From the NCBI GenBank assembly GCA_001275005.1, contig JWZX01002711.1, positions 1 through 41,087 on the forward strand: DNA of 41,087 nucleotides, written 5' to 3'. The notes under the pieces were generated by a model. The model was not told where the DNA came from, searched no databases, and saw only the letters and a program-made list of their open reading frames with translations. Each line of letters opens with the position of its first letter. The stretch's first letter is position 1. The stretch is from Chrysochromulina tobinii (lineage: Eukaryota; Haptophyta; Prymnesiales; Chrysochromulinaceae). Positions 29,182 through 38,286 of the stretch are shown here, piece by piece. Position numbers and translations under genes: made by a program.

Positions 29182-31740
29182 ATGGACGACATGGGACGAG
29201 ATGGCCCCAAGGTGGCCCCATCCACGGAGGGTGTGGAGAGAAATTCGCTCGCTCGCACGACCAGCACTGCGGAGTCTCCGGGCCTGGCGGGTATCGAACC
29301 GCCACCCTCGCACCGCGACGCTCCGGGCGCGAAGGGGCCGGAGGCCATCCGGCCTCGAGTTTCCGGCGGGAACATGTGCAAAATAATGAATCCGTCGGAC
29401 AGCGCAGATAATCCATCTCTTCTAATCGCCCTCTCTTACGTTGTCCAATTAGTGCTGCTAGTCGCCATCGCCGCGCCCATCGCCAGTCCCATTTGGCTTC
29501 CGTATGTTCCGACTGTCCATCTGTTCGGGGTGCACGTCTACTTGCATGGCTTGCTCGCGATGCCCCTCGCGGTCCACTTGTGCATCCTGCCCATGACCCT
29601 GATTATGTGCACAGTGATGAGCATCGTCCTTTGCGTCGAGAGCCTCTACCTTCCACTCTCGCTGTTGTGCCTCACCGTCGGCATCAGGCTGTGCTCCTGC
29701 CGTGGCATTATTCCCTCACAGCGGGATTCCCCCCTGTCACCCTCACATCCGAGAGGTACGAGCCCTGCCGTCTCCTTCGAAGAAGCGCAGATGGCTGCAC
29801 AGCGGTACCTCGGACACGACGAGGTCTGGGCAGCGCTCGAACACGTCACAGAACAAGGCGAGCGGCCGGTGCGCCTGGTGCGCCTGTCGTGGCTGCTCGC
29901 GCTCGGCCAGCCAGGTAGCAGCGTGCACAGGAAATACGGCGGCGTGCTGCCTCGGCGGCAGGAGCTGCTTGATGAGGCTGCCTTCATCGACGTCGAAGAG
30001 CTGCGTCAGATTTCATGGCAGGCAAAGCGCGGCGTGGACTGGTACCTGCTCTTCGAGACGATATTTGCCGTACAAAGTGGTGGCGGTAATCAGTTCAAGC
30101 GCGTGTTGCGCTTGATATCTGACGTCTGCTCGTGCAAGTTTGTCAGGCGCAACATCGATGAACTGGTCCCTATCATCGCAGTCTCATAGTAGGCGTTCGG
30201 GCGAGCCGAACGCCCATGCCCCCTCGTTGTGTCGTAATTCCCCTCGTTGCCGGCGCCCACCTCACGGCCCGCGTGCCCCGCGTGTACTCGCAGCTGCTGG
30301 CTGGAAGCGAGTCACCCGGACTTCGAGGGCGAGCAGCTGCGGCTGCTGTGCACACGGCTGAAGGCCCTCTTCCCAAGTCTCGGCGTGCTGCGCCGCTCTG
30401 GGCTGCTCGGCGTGTGCCAAGCCTACGGCTTTCGCGACATGGGCGTCTTCTTGGACTGGGCCTCCCTCTTTCAGAAGGACCCGAGGCTGTGGACTCCGGC
30501 CGAGTTTGTCCCGGAGGAGGAGCGCACCGAGGACCAGCGGCGCGCGGCCGAGCTCTACCGCGACAGCCGAACGCAGGCGCAGGGTCAGGCGTCGAAATTC
30601 GCACTGGACAAAACGATGGACTTGTGGTACGCGCACTCGAAGACGACGGTCCTTCTGCTCACCGAGCTGCCCGAAAAGCTGCCGGAATCGTTCGATAAAA
30701 AGCGCATATACAAAAGCCGCGGCTGGACGATGTTCGAACGGTGCTCTGCGGAGCTCGGCAAGACGTTCCACCTTCAGCAGGCGGGTTGGACCCTCGTCAT
30801 CGATCTGGGCGAGCAGCGTGCAGCACTTCGCAGGCTGCCGACGACGCCCGAGCGGATGGAGGTGCTCATGCAGGAGTGCAGTTTCACAAACGGCGCCGAC
30901 CGGGCGCAGGTGCTTGAACTGTACAAGAAGACAGCACGCGCCGTCCTCGGTGGCGTCAAGGAGCTCTCTTTCTTTGGCATGCGCCTCGACCCTAAGGACC
31001 CGTGGCGCTCGCCGGAGCGACTCGGCCAGGCGCTCAACTTTTGCGTCAACCTAAAGAAGCTCGACCTCATCTTTACCGGCCTCACCGACGAGCATCTCGC
31101 CTCCGTCAGCGGCGTCCTCTCCTCCAGCGCGCTGCCCCAGCTCGAGAAGCTCTTCCTCGGGTTCAACCACCTCGGCCCACGCGGCATCGAGGCCCTCGGC
31201 AGCGCGCTGGTCAGCGGCGTCGCGCCCGGCCTCAAGGTGATGTTCCTCTCTGCCAACGACTTTGGCGACGCGGGCCTGCAATCCTTCGCGGCCATCATCG
31301 CCATGGGTATGGCGCGCGAGCTGCAGCTGGTCGAGCTGAGCGGCAACGACTTTGGCGATGTGGGCGCCTTCGCCCTTGCAGATGCGCTGCGGCCGCGGCT
31401 GGCGAGCGGCGAGTACAAAGTCGGAACCACGATCAACTTTGTTTACACTTTCAACCACGTGGGCAGTCGCGGTCGCCTGGCGCTCTCTGCTGCGCTAGAG
31501 GCGAAGAACATTGCGCCGGATTTCTTGAAGTTCTGGATTTCCAACATTACGAACGCCCTCTATCCGCGCCACTACAAGGTGGTCTTCATGCGCACCTTTA
31601 AGCACGAAATGTACTCGTACCTCCACGAGGAGTACCGTGCTACCGCCGCACGAGGCAAGCGCGACCTTTCGTTTCAAGTGCTGGAAGTGCGCAGCGCAGC
31701 GCATGCACATGCCCATGGGGCAGTCAGCTGCGAAGCCTAA
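29182..31740 (+). CDS. membrane protein with HET-like domain and leucine-rich repeats
   Basis: Two exons, 29182-30188 and 30294-31740, 817 residues. Splicing joins TA|C so that VPIIAVS continues into YCWLEASHPDFEGEQLRLL. Residues about 75-185 hold several hydrophobic helices (SLLIALSYVVQLVLLVAIAA; LTLIMCTVMSIVLCVES-like segments). Then come RRQELLDEAAFIDVEELR, AVSYCWLEASHPD (about 333-345), MGVFLDWASLFQKDP (about 385-399), MDLWYAH plus TTVLLLTELPE, and YKSRGWTMFERCSAEL. The order SYCW ... LD-x-x-S-L-x-Q ... RGW-x-x-x-E parallels the fungal HET domain (LSYCWG ... WID-x-x-C-I-x-Q ... R-x-W-x-x-Q-E). LRR_RI-type repeats fill about 565-700 (LPQLEKLFLGFNHLGPRGIE; LQLVELSGNDFGDVGAFALA). The start is ATG 29182; M65 is an alternative. 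The 3' end may differ: GTGCGC at 31684 is a donor-like site. Confidence 0.75.
30189..30293 (+). other. intron of the HET-like/LRR gene with donor-proximal hairpin
   Basis: A 105-nt intron, donor GTAGGC and acceptor TACTCGCAG. Three bases after the donor GT lies a perfect 9-bp stem, GGCGTTCGG (30192-30200) with CCGAACGCC (30206-30214), loop GCGAG. Without splicing, two stops (TAG TAG) end the first open frame. Confidence 0.75.
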
Positions 31741-32298
31741 GGCCCGCGCGCGAGCGACGCCGCGTTGGACGGTCAGGCTTGCGCCGAGTCCGCCGCCTGG
31801 GATGAGCTCCATCGTGGAGGCCGCCGGGGACCTCCTGACTGAGCTGAACGAGGAAGAGGAGGAGAGGACGAGGACGACGAGGAGGAATTCGACAATGCAG
31901 CGCTGGAAGCCGCCGTGGATGTGGCTTTGGAGCTCTCCATAACGGCAGCGCACACGTGGCGAGGGGGGTACCCACTACCCAGTCGAACTACCCAGGCATA
32001 CCGAAGCGAAGCGCGGCCGCGTGGGCGTGAGACCGCGGAAACACACGCACTCCCGATCGCGCGCACACGCGCACCATGGAGTAGGTTACATTTCACGCGC
32101 GTGACACGCGCGCGCGGGCGTAAGTCGTGCAGTCGTTTTGCACGTTCGTGGGCACGGCCGAGACCGCGTATGGAACGTCTTTCGATCTAAATTGTATAAT
32201 GATTATCGCATTACCGTTTACACGGTTTTCGTTACATCAGCCCGAAACGCCGTTGTCAGGGGGTGTCACGCTCACGGCCGCGCGCGCGCGAAGCTATA
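31741..32298. other. convergent intergenic region with a coding-looking acidic stretch
   Basis: It lies between the HET-like/LRR gene (+) and the M23 gene (-). At 31801-31940 (+) one frame reads MSSIVEAAGDLLTELNEEEE and the next frame continues with EDDEEEFDNAALEAAVDV. This may be an acidic C-terminal exon or a decayed frame with a one-base shift. The rest (31950-32298) shows nothing. Confidence 0.35.
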
Positions 32299-33594
32299 TT
32301 AATGTATGAAGACCGCTCCGTCAGTTGCGATTCGCGATCCCGCTTGCTGCACCACTTTGGGGGGGCGCTGGCCCGCGCGCGGCAGGTAGGACTCGCTGTG
32401 CCCAGGCCACTGGAAGCGCACTGGCTGGGTAAGCGGCACGAACTCGCTCACTTCCTTAAGACTCGGCTGCGCTGCCGTGGGATTGCCCGCCGCGGCAGCC
32501 GCCTTCGCCACCGCCAGCGCGTTGTCATCGACGGTGCTGATCTTCGTGCTCGGCCGCGGCCGGAAAAAGGGAGAGCGTTGGAGCACGAGCGTGGGTCCGG
32601 GCGCATGCGCCGCGTGCGCCGCGTGCGCCGCCGCCTCGCCCTCGCCGCCGAGCGCCCGGCGGCTGGCGTCATCCATGGCCTCCCTGATGACCGCTCCAAC
32701 AGCATGCGTCACCATGAGTGCCGGGATGCCCACTCGACGTACAGTCTCTTTCTTGGGCATACCCATAGTGAACGGCGCGGCAACCCCGAGGTCGCCAACC
32801 ACGATGACCGCCACGGCACCTGCCGCCTCGGCCCGGCGCGCCTTATCAATGAAGTCAACGTCCGGGCAGCGCATGATCAGCACGATCGCGCCCGCCGCCT
32901 CCGCCGCGTTGCGCAGTGATGGGTCGGATGCCGTCGGCGGGTCCGCCCACACGGGTCGCGCCCGCAAGGGCGCCTGCTGCAGCGGCAGCGCGGCCGAAAA
33001 GGACGCCGCGGCGCACTCCAGAGGGCGCGCGGGCGCTCCTTCGATCTCGAGTGCGAGCGTTGCCGTCTCGGTGGCCAGCACGTCCACGGCGTCAAAGTGC
33101 AGGTGAGGGCCGCCCGAGAAGCCGGTGTTGCCGGAAAGCCCTATCTGCATGCCCCTGTGCACGCGCTCGCCCACGTTGACGCACACACCTTTGTGGCACA
33201 GGTGGTAGTAGCGCGTGTACATGCCGCAATCATGTCGCAGCGCGACGTAGTTGGCCTTGATGCGCATCTCCTTTGTACCCCGGTCGCCCGCACGGTGGCA
33301 GTCGACCGTGGCGACCACGATGCCGTCGGCCGCGGCAAGAATGGGCGTACCGACCGGAAGGCTGAAATCGAAGGCGTACCGCAGCTCGTCGATGTGCGTG
33401 TCGCCGCCATCGTTGCCTTGGACGCACGTCCCATCAAAATTGAGCATCCAAGATCGAGGCCAGATCGAACAGCACTTGGCCTTTCGGCTGTAGAGATCAA
33501 AGGGCAGCGTCCAGACAGTGAGAGTCTGCGGCGCGCCGGCGTCGTCCGCCGGCGGCTCATCGTTGGGCGCTCGCATGAGTCTCGCATGGGGCAT
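32299..33594 (-). CDS. M23/LytM-type metallopeptidase with PA domain
   Basis: A 431-residue protein in one exon. The M23 domain has THIDELRYAFDFSLPVGTPI (zinc ligands H67 and D76 by analogy), YYHLCHKG and GFSGGPHLHFD (HxH at 164-166), the full set expected of an active zinc endopeptidase of the lysostaphin/LytM fold. In bacteria such enzymes cut peptidoglycan cross-bridges. It is followed by a PA domain (AGAIVLIMRCPDVDFIDKAR ... AAGAVAVIVVGDLG ... VGIPALMV), which often contacts substrates or acts in sorting. An Ala/His repeat (AAHAAHAAHAPG) and a Pro-rich tail end the protein. No signal peptide is evident from the ATG at 33594. Its start is only 70 bp from the divergent NIPA gene. Substrate in an alga is unknown: bacterial prey wall, symbiont or other glycine-rich peptides. 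Confidence 0.85.
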   Translation of the reverse strand: MPHARLMRAPNDEPPADDAGAPQTLTVWTLPFDLYSRKAKCCSIWPRSWMLNFDGTCVQGNDGGDTHIDELRYAFDFSLPVGTPILAAADGIVVATVDCHRAGDRGTKEMRIKANYVALRHDCGMYTRYYHLCHKGVCVNVGERVHRGMQIGLSGNTGFSGGPHLHFDAVDVLATETATLALEIEGAPARPLECAAASFSAALPLQQAPLRARPVWADPPTASDPSLRNAAEAAGAIVLIMRCPDVDFIDKARRAEAAGAVAVIVVGDLGVAAPFTMGMPKKETVRRVGIPALMVTHAVGAVIREAMDDASRRALGGEGEAAAHAAHAAHAPGPTLVLQRSPFFRPRPSTKISTVDDNALAVAKAAAAAGNPTAAQPSLKEVSEFVPLTQPVRFQWPGHSESYLPRAGQRPPKVVQQAGSRIATDGAVFIH

Positions 33595-33664
33595 TTTTTT
33601 ACGTGTCAAAGTCTCGTTAAAAAAGTTGGCTCCAAAACACGTGCACTAAACAACCTACCGGTAC
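33595..33664. promoter_or_regulatory. 70-bp divergent promoter region with ACCGGTACATG
   Basis: The start codons of the M23 gene (-) and NIPA gene (+) are 70 bp apart. CTACCGGTACATGTGG overlaps the NIPA start and combines the ACCGGT and ACATGT palindromes that recur in this window. Confidence 0.4.
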
Positions 33665-35346
33665 ATGTGGAACTTCGGACTTGGTTATGAACGATTCGCC
33701 GTCGGACCCCCCTCGAGAAATGTGTACGTCCCCGCGGAGCAACAGGCGGAGTCTCCTGGCCGCACAGACTCGGCACAGCCCCACACAGGAATGGGGTTCC
33801 CAGACATGAGCATAGACATAGAAATGAACAACAGCATGCAGATGTTCCTCGTCGGCGTGAGCATGGCGATCGTGGGCAACACACTCATCGCTTGTTCACT
33901 CACGCTCCAAAAGTGGTGCCACATGCGTGAGGCTTCTGGAGGCCTGAAGGCCTCGTCGACGCCGCTCTTTTGGTTGGCACTCGCTGGCTTGATCGGCGGC
34001 GAGGTGGGCAACTTTGCTGCATTTGGCTTCGCCTCTCAAACGGTGGTCTCGCCCCTCGGCGCAGTCTCGGTGATCGTTAATACCGTCCTAGCAGCCATCT
34101 TCTTGGGCGAACCCATCTACCGCCTCAAGCTGCTCGGGATCGCGCTGGTCCTCGTCGGCTCGGTGTGCGTCGTGCTCTTCTCGCCTCCGGCGCTTGGGGC
34201 CCTCACGACAAACGACTTTGTCGAGCTGCTCAGCAGCCCCTATGCGTACGGCTACTTGATTTTCGTGGCCGTGGCCATCGGCGCGCTCGCGGCCGTGCAG
34301 CCGCGCTGCGGCCACCGCTACGTGCTGGTTAATGTGATGCTTTGCTCGCTGCTAGGCTCGGTCACCGTCATCTGCTCGACGGCGCTATCCAAGTTCATTC
34401 GGAACGCGATCGACGATCTCGACGGCTCGTACAATGCCAGTGAGGCCGGCTCGGGCAGCGAGGACCTCGAAAGCACCGCCGCGTCACCGGTGCCGTACCT
34501 GCTCGTGCCTACGCTCGTCACGACGGCGGTACTGCAGCTGCGCTTCCTAAATAAGGCCATGGAGAGCTTCCACAGCGCCATCGTCGTGCCCACCTACTAC
34601 GTCACCTTCACGCTCTGGTGAGTGCGCCAGATTGCGCCAGATTCCGCCAGATCACGCCGGATTCCGCCTCGGATTGCCGCTGAGTGCCTCTCACGCCCAT
34701 CTGCTGCGCCACCTCCGCGCCCAGCTCGATCACCGGCGGTATATGGGTCTTCGATGAGAACTGGCGACAATATGGGGGCGTGCCCATCCCGGCAGCAGAG
34801 TTCAACTTTTGCATCGGCTGCGCGCTGTGCTTCTTGGGAGTGTACCTGATCGCCATGCGTCCAGCCGATCGTGACGCCTCCGAGCGTGCCGCCGCCGAGC
34901 GCGCCGCCGACATCCCGGGCCCAGCCGAAGGCAGATCCACGGACATGGAGAACTTGTACAGGCGGAGGACCGCCGACGTAATCGCGGGACCTCAACCTCA
35001 ACTGGTGAGCGTGGCGGCGGCGCTTCCGGACGACGGCGAGGCGGCTAACCTGGGCGGCGCAGGGAGTCGCTCCTCGCGCGCGTCGTGGATGGGCGCCGAG
35101 TTGGGCGCAGTGGACCAGCAGACGCAGCTGCCGCTCGCACTCCTGGATCGACTTCTGTCGCAGCCTACCGATCTGCGCGGGAGCATTAGCGTCGTCACCG
35201 GCGTGGGCACACTCCAGCACCTGCACAGCGCCTTCAAGAGCTGGCGATCGGAGTCCTCCGCTGCGCAGGCGGTCAGACGGTCGACGTCGGCTTCGATGCT
35301 CTATGAAAGCAGCTTGCTATCTCCCGAGCAGCGACGGAGTATATAG
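33665..35346 (+). CDS. NIPA-family magnesium/cation transporter-like membrane protein
   Basis: Two exons, 33665-34617 and 34725-35346, 524 residues; the join TG|C gives TFTLCSITGGIWVFDE. A 9-TM NIPA/EamA-like fold is seen: FLVGVSMAIVGNTLIACSLT with LQKWCH, FWLALAGLIGGEVGNFAAFG with FASQTVVSPLGAVSVIVNTV (family core), FLGEPIYRLKLLGIALVLVG, VMLCSLLGSVTVICSTALSK, LLVPTLVTTAVLQLRFLNKA and FHSAIVVPTYYVTFT. NIPA proteins move Mg2+ or related cations in plasma or endosomal membranes. The cytosolic tail of about 170 residues is long and Ser/Ala/Gln-rich. The intron (107 nt, donor GTGAGT) has 10-bp CGCCAGATT-type repeats. The start is the first ATG; M43 is an alternative. Confidence 0.88.
34618..34724 (+). 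repeat. NIPA intron with 10-bp tandem repeat
   Basis: A 107-nt intron with about four GCGCCAGATT / CCGCCAGATC units next to GGATTGCCGC and TGAGTGCCTC, the latter identical to the CFAP57 intron 2 unit, on the sense strand. Confidence 0.8.
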
Positions 35347-35682
35347 CGAACCTACGATACAAACGCGCGCGGAAGGTAAGGTAGCCCGGAACCGCGGGCG
35401 CGCGACGAGGAGACAGTGCGGAGGGGTGTGGCTGGCGTTGGTGGGTGAACTTGCTAAAATGTTAGTCATTGCAAGCTGTAATGCTGTATACGATACCACC
35501 GACACAAAAGTGCGGGTGGGAGGAGCACTCAGACTCTCTCTCTCTGGCTGAGTGCGCGGACCTCGCGTGGACCAACGCAGCCCCCGACACCTCCCACGCC
35601 AGCAGCACCGCCCGCGGAGGCACGCCGCACGGCACATCACAAAATGTATGCGATGTGTGCCAACGTCCGCACCGCGCTGACA
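35347..35682. other. convergent intergenic region
   Basis: 336 bp between the 3' ends of the NIPA (+) and UTP3 (-) genes. A short CT repeat near 35530; no gene supported. Confidence 0.5.
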
Positions 35683-38001
35683 CTACGCAAAGCGCTTGCT
35701 GTGGCTGACGTTCTTCTTGATGCCCGTCGCCTCGCCACCGTACGGCCCGTCGGACTGCGTCTGCACAGCACGCACCTGGCCATTTCGCCGGATGACCGCC
35801 TTTCGGAACTTTTCGCGGTTCTTGACGCGCACGTTGCCGTCAATCTTCTTGCGCTGGCGTGTCAGGCCACGGTTCTTTTCAATGTCGCGACCCACCTTTC
35901 GCGCCTCATCGGGCGCTGCCTCAGCAAGCTCCGTTGACGCAAAGGCCGCGGCCGCCTCTGCCGCCTCTGCCACCCTGCGCACCGCCTTGGCCGCCTTCTT
36001 GTTCTGACTCTGCTCGGCCACCTCCTTGTAGTAGGGATCCACTGCGGGAAGCTCATCCAGGCTGCTGCGCCTGCGCTTGCGCCCGGCCGCGCCGCTGTTG
36101 TCGTAGCCGTCCTCGTCGGCGCCCTCGTCCTCGTCCTGGAGTGCGGCCTTGGCGGCACGCTTCGCCTCCTTCTCGGCGCGCTTCTCGGAGCGACCCTCGA
36201 GTGTGCGGCTGGGCGCGTCCTCCTCGGCGGAGCGGCCCGGCTTGCGCGCGTTTTGGCCGCCGCGCTGCTCGAGCGAGTTCATGTACTGCTTGAGCGCGCG
36301 CACCCTCTCGGCGCGGGGATCGACCGCCTGCGTCGTCGCCACCTCGTACAGGTGTGAAAAGTCATCGAAGGCGGCCAGCTCATCGACGGCGACGCCCGTG
36401 GCGGCCGCTTGGCGCCGCTTGAGCGCGATCTTCTCGGCCTTGGTCGGGTTGAGCCGGCGGAAGTTGGATTCCTCGTACGCGCGCCGCTCCTCCTCATCCT
36501 TTCGGAAGCGCGCGACGGCGGAGGAGTCCGCATCGATCGCTCGACCGAAGTCGTCGGCGTGCACGGGCTGAGGAGCCTCGGAGAGCTCCGCGCGCAGCTC
36601 CCGCACCATACGCGAGGCCGATGCGCGCTCGACGGCGCGCTCCTGCTGCCGCCGCCGCTTGGCGCCGCCGGGCTCGTCGTCGTAGTGCACCGCCGCGAGC
36701 TTGGGTGGCCGGTAAAGCCCATCGTCCGGCTCAGCGTCCTCGTCGTCCTCGTCGCCTTTGGCCGCTGCTGCGCGCGCGCCACCACCCTTGGCGAGCAGTG
36801 CCTCGGGATTAGGCCGCTCGCTCAGGTCTTGCTGCGCGTCGGTGAGGCCGCGCGCGTCGCCGGGCGCGTCCGCCGCCGCCGCGAGCTGCAACAGTTTCGT
36901 CAAACGGTAGTGCAGCTTGGTCTCCAGAGGGCGCATGCGCTCGAGCAGCAGGCGGTGCCGCAGCAGCGCGTCGATGACCGGGTGCGTGCGCACGGCGCGC
37001 CCCTGCGACTTGAGCATCAGGTAGAAGGCAAGGTTGATGCAGTACGAGAGCAGCAGCTGCAGCTTCAGCTCGAGGAGCCGTACGCCTCCGTCATTGGTGA
37101 GCTGCCGCTTGCGCGCGACCTCAAGCACCGGCTCGAGTCGTTCCTTGGCTTCCTTGAGGCTCTCCTGGAACTCGGCGAGGAGCGCCTGCAGCTCAGGCGC
37201 ATCGGCTTCGACGATGCGCAGCCGCTCTGCTTCGCTCAACCCACTCCCATCTCGCGCCACCGTCTCCATCTGCGCGCCGCCGCCCGCGCGCGCCTGCGCA
37301 CGCAGCGCCGGCGGCATCTCGGCAAGCTCTTGCTCGAGGCTCTGCTGCTCGCGCGCGCTGTGGGTACGCTTGGAAGGCGCGGCGGCGGCCTTCGCGGGCA
37401 GCAGCTCGTCAAAGTCCTCGGCGCGCAGCCGCGCCGCGTGCGCCTGCTGCAGCTTGAGGGCTTCGGCCTCCTCGAGCTTGTCAGCGCGCTCGCGCTCGTC
37501 AAGCTCGAGCTCGTCCTCGTCGTCCTCGTCATCGTCGTGACCGCCGTAGAGGTCGCGCTTTCTACTCCCCCAGCCGAGTGCAGTCACGCCCGTACCACCC
37601 TCCTCGGCCTCCGAATCCTCACCGTCCTCCTCCTCGTCCTCCTCGTCCTCCTCCTCGTCCTCCTCGTCCTCGTCGTCCTCGTCGTCCTCGTCGTCCTCGT
37701 CGTCCTCGTCTTCGTCGTCCTCCTCCTCGTCATCGTCCTCATCGTCATGCATGCTGGCTCTCGCCGTGAGCGGCATCACATCCTCTTCCTCTTCTTCGTC
37801 ACCTGAGCCCTCAGCCTCGAGGAGTCCAAGAGCACGATCGCTGTCCCTATCGCGCCGGTGCACGAACGCATCGAGACCATCATCATCGTCGTCGTAGTCG
37901 TCTGCAGGCGGAGGTGCGGAGCGGGCAGGGCGTGCCACCACGGCCTTGGGCGCGCGGCTCTTGGCTTTGGGGCGCTTTACGGTGGGGCCGGTCTTCGGCA
38001 T
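35683..38001 (-). CDS. UTP3: UTP3/SAS10 small-subunit processome protein
   Basis: A 772-residue nucleolar protein in one exon; UTP3/SAS10 helps 18S rRNA maturation in the U3 snoRNP processome. Seen: a basic N-terminus (MPKTGPTVKRPKAKSRAPKA), a long Asp/Glu tract at about residues 85-130 (the GAC/GAG repeat around 37617-37740), a Sas10/Utp3/C1D domain at about 270-375 (LELKLQLLLSYCINLAFYLM ... HPVIDALLRHRLLLERMRPL), and the conserved C-terminal domain at about 690-772 (IEKNRGLTRQRKKIDGNVRV, KNREKFRKAVIRRNGQVRAV, YGGEATGIKKNVSHSKRF). The ATG at 38001 is chosen because the family begins with a short basic segment; an in-frame ATG at 38202 would add 67 unconserved residues. It is divergent from the PDZ-like gene. 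Confidence 0.92.
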   Translation of the reverse strand: MPKTGPTVKRPKAKSRAPKAVVARPARSAPPPADDYDDDDDGLDAFVHRRDRDSDRALGLLEAEGSGDEEEEEDVMPLTARASMHDDEDDDEEEDDEDEDDEDDEDDEDDEDEEDEEEDEEDEEEDGEDSEAEEGGTGVTALGWGSRKRDLYGGHDDDEDDEDELELDERERADKLEEAEALKLQQAHAARLRAEDFDELLPAKAAAAPSKRTHSAREQQSLEQELAEMPPALRAQARAGGGAQMETVARDGSGLSEAERLRIVEADAPELQALLAEFQESLKEAKERLEPVLEVARKRQLTNDGGVRLLELKLQLLLSYCINLAFYLMLKSQGRAVRTHPVIDALLRHRLLLERMRPLETKLHYRLTKLLQLAAAADAPGDARGLTDAQQDLSERPNPEALLAKGGGARAAAAKGDEDDEDAEPDDGLYRPPKLAAVHYDDEPGGAKRRRQQERAVERASASRMVRELRAELSEAPQPVHADDFGRAIDADSSAVARFRKDEEERRAYEESNFRRLNPTKAEKIALKRRQAAATGVAVDELAAFDDFSHLYEVATTQAVDPRAERVRALKQYMNSLEQRGGQNARKPGRSAEEDAPSRTLEGRSEKRAEKEAKRAAKAALQDEDEGADEDGYDNSGAAGRKRRRSSLDELPAVDPYYKEVAEQSQNKKAAKAVRRVAEAAEAAAAFASTELAEAAPDEARKVGRDIEKNRGLTRQRKKIDGNVRVKNREKFRKAVIRRNGQVRAVQTQSDGPYGGEATGIKKNVSHSKRFA
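37617..37740 (-). repeat. Asp/Glu-coding GAN/GAG repeat inside UTP3
   Basis: A TCCTCGTCC-type repeat on the + strand encoding an uninterrupted Asp/Glu tract of about 40 residues. Confidence 0.8.
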
Positions 38002-38286
38002 ATCGTGTGCCTCGTCGCCGCTGACCACCACACGCACAAAATTTCGCAAAGACTTTTCTCCGAAAACGGAGCTATTCCTCTTCCCAGCGTGAGCACACGT
38101 CACGGCGACTTGAGCACTCAGTAATTCACAGAGGCGAAGTTCCGTGACGTGTGAAAACTTGGCCGACACAGCGGGAGCGCATCGGGTATCGGTGGTCCTC
38201 ATTTTGTCGGTGGTCGCCCTGCGCCGCTCAATCGGTCAGCTCAATTGGCTAAAAAGCCGACCGACACGCGAGTATCGGTCGCGCGC

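Noticed and set aside
29281-29345. tRNA-like sequence on the minus strand (GGTTCGATACC fits the B-box consensus)
   Set aside because: The T stem works only with an 8-nt loop or two mismatches, no proper anticodon arm or seven-pair acceptor stem could be drawn, and it lies within the N-terminal coding part of the HET-like/LRR gene. tRNAscan-SE would settle it.
30216-30698. Separate gene starting at ATG 30216
   Set aside because: That frame lacks similarity to anything, whereas the overlapping frame carries the conserved HET-like block, entered through the splice acceptor at 30293.
36409-37806. 465-codon + strand open frame
   Set aside because: It is the antisense shadow of UTP3; the Leu/Val-rich tail is the complement of the Asp/Glu repeat.
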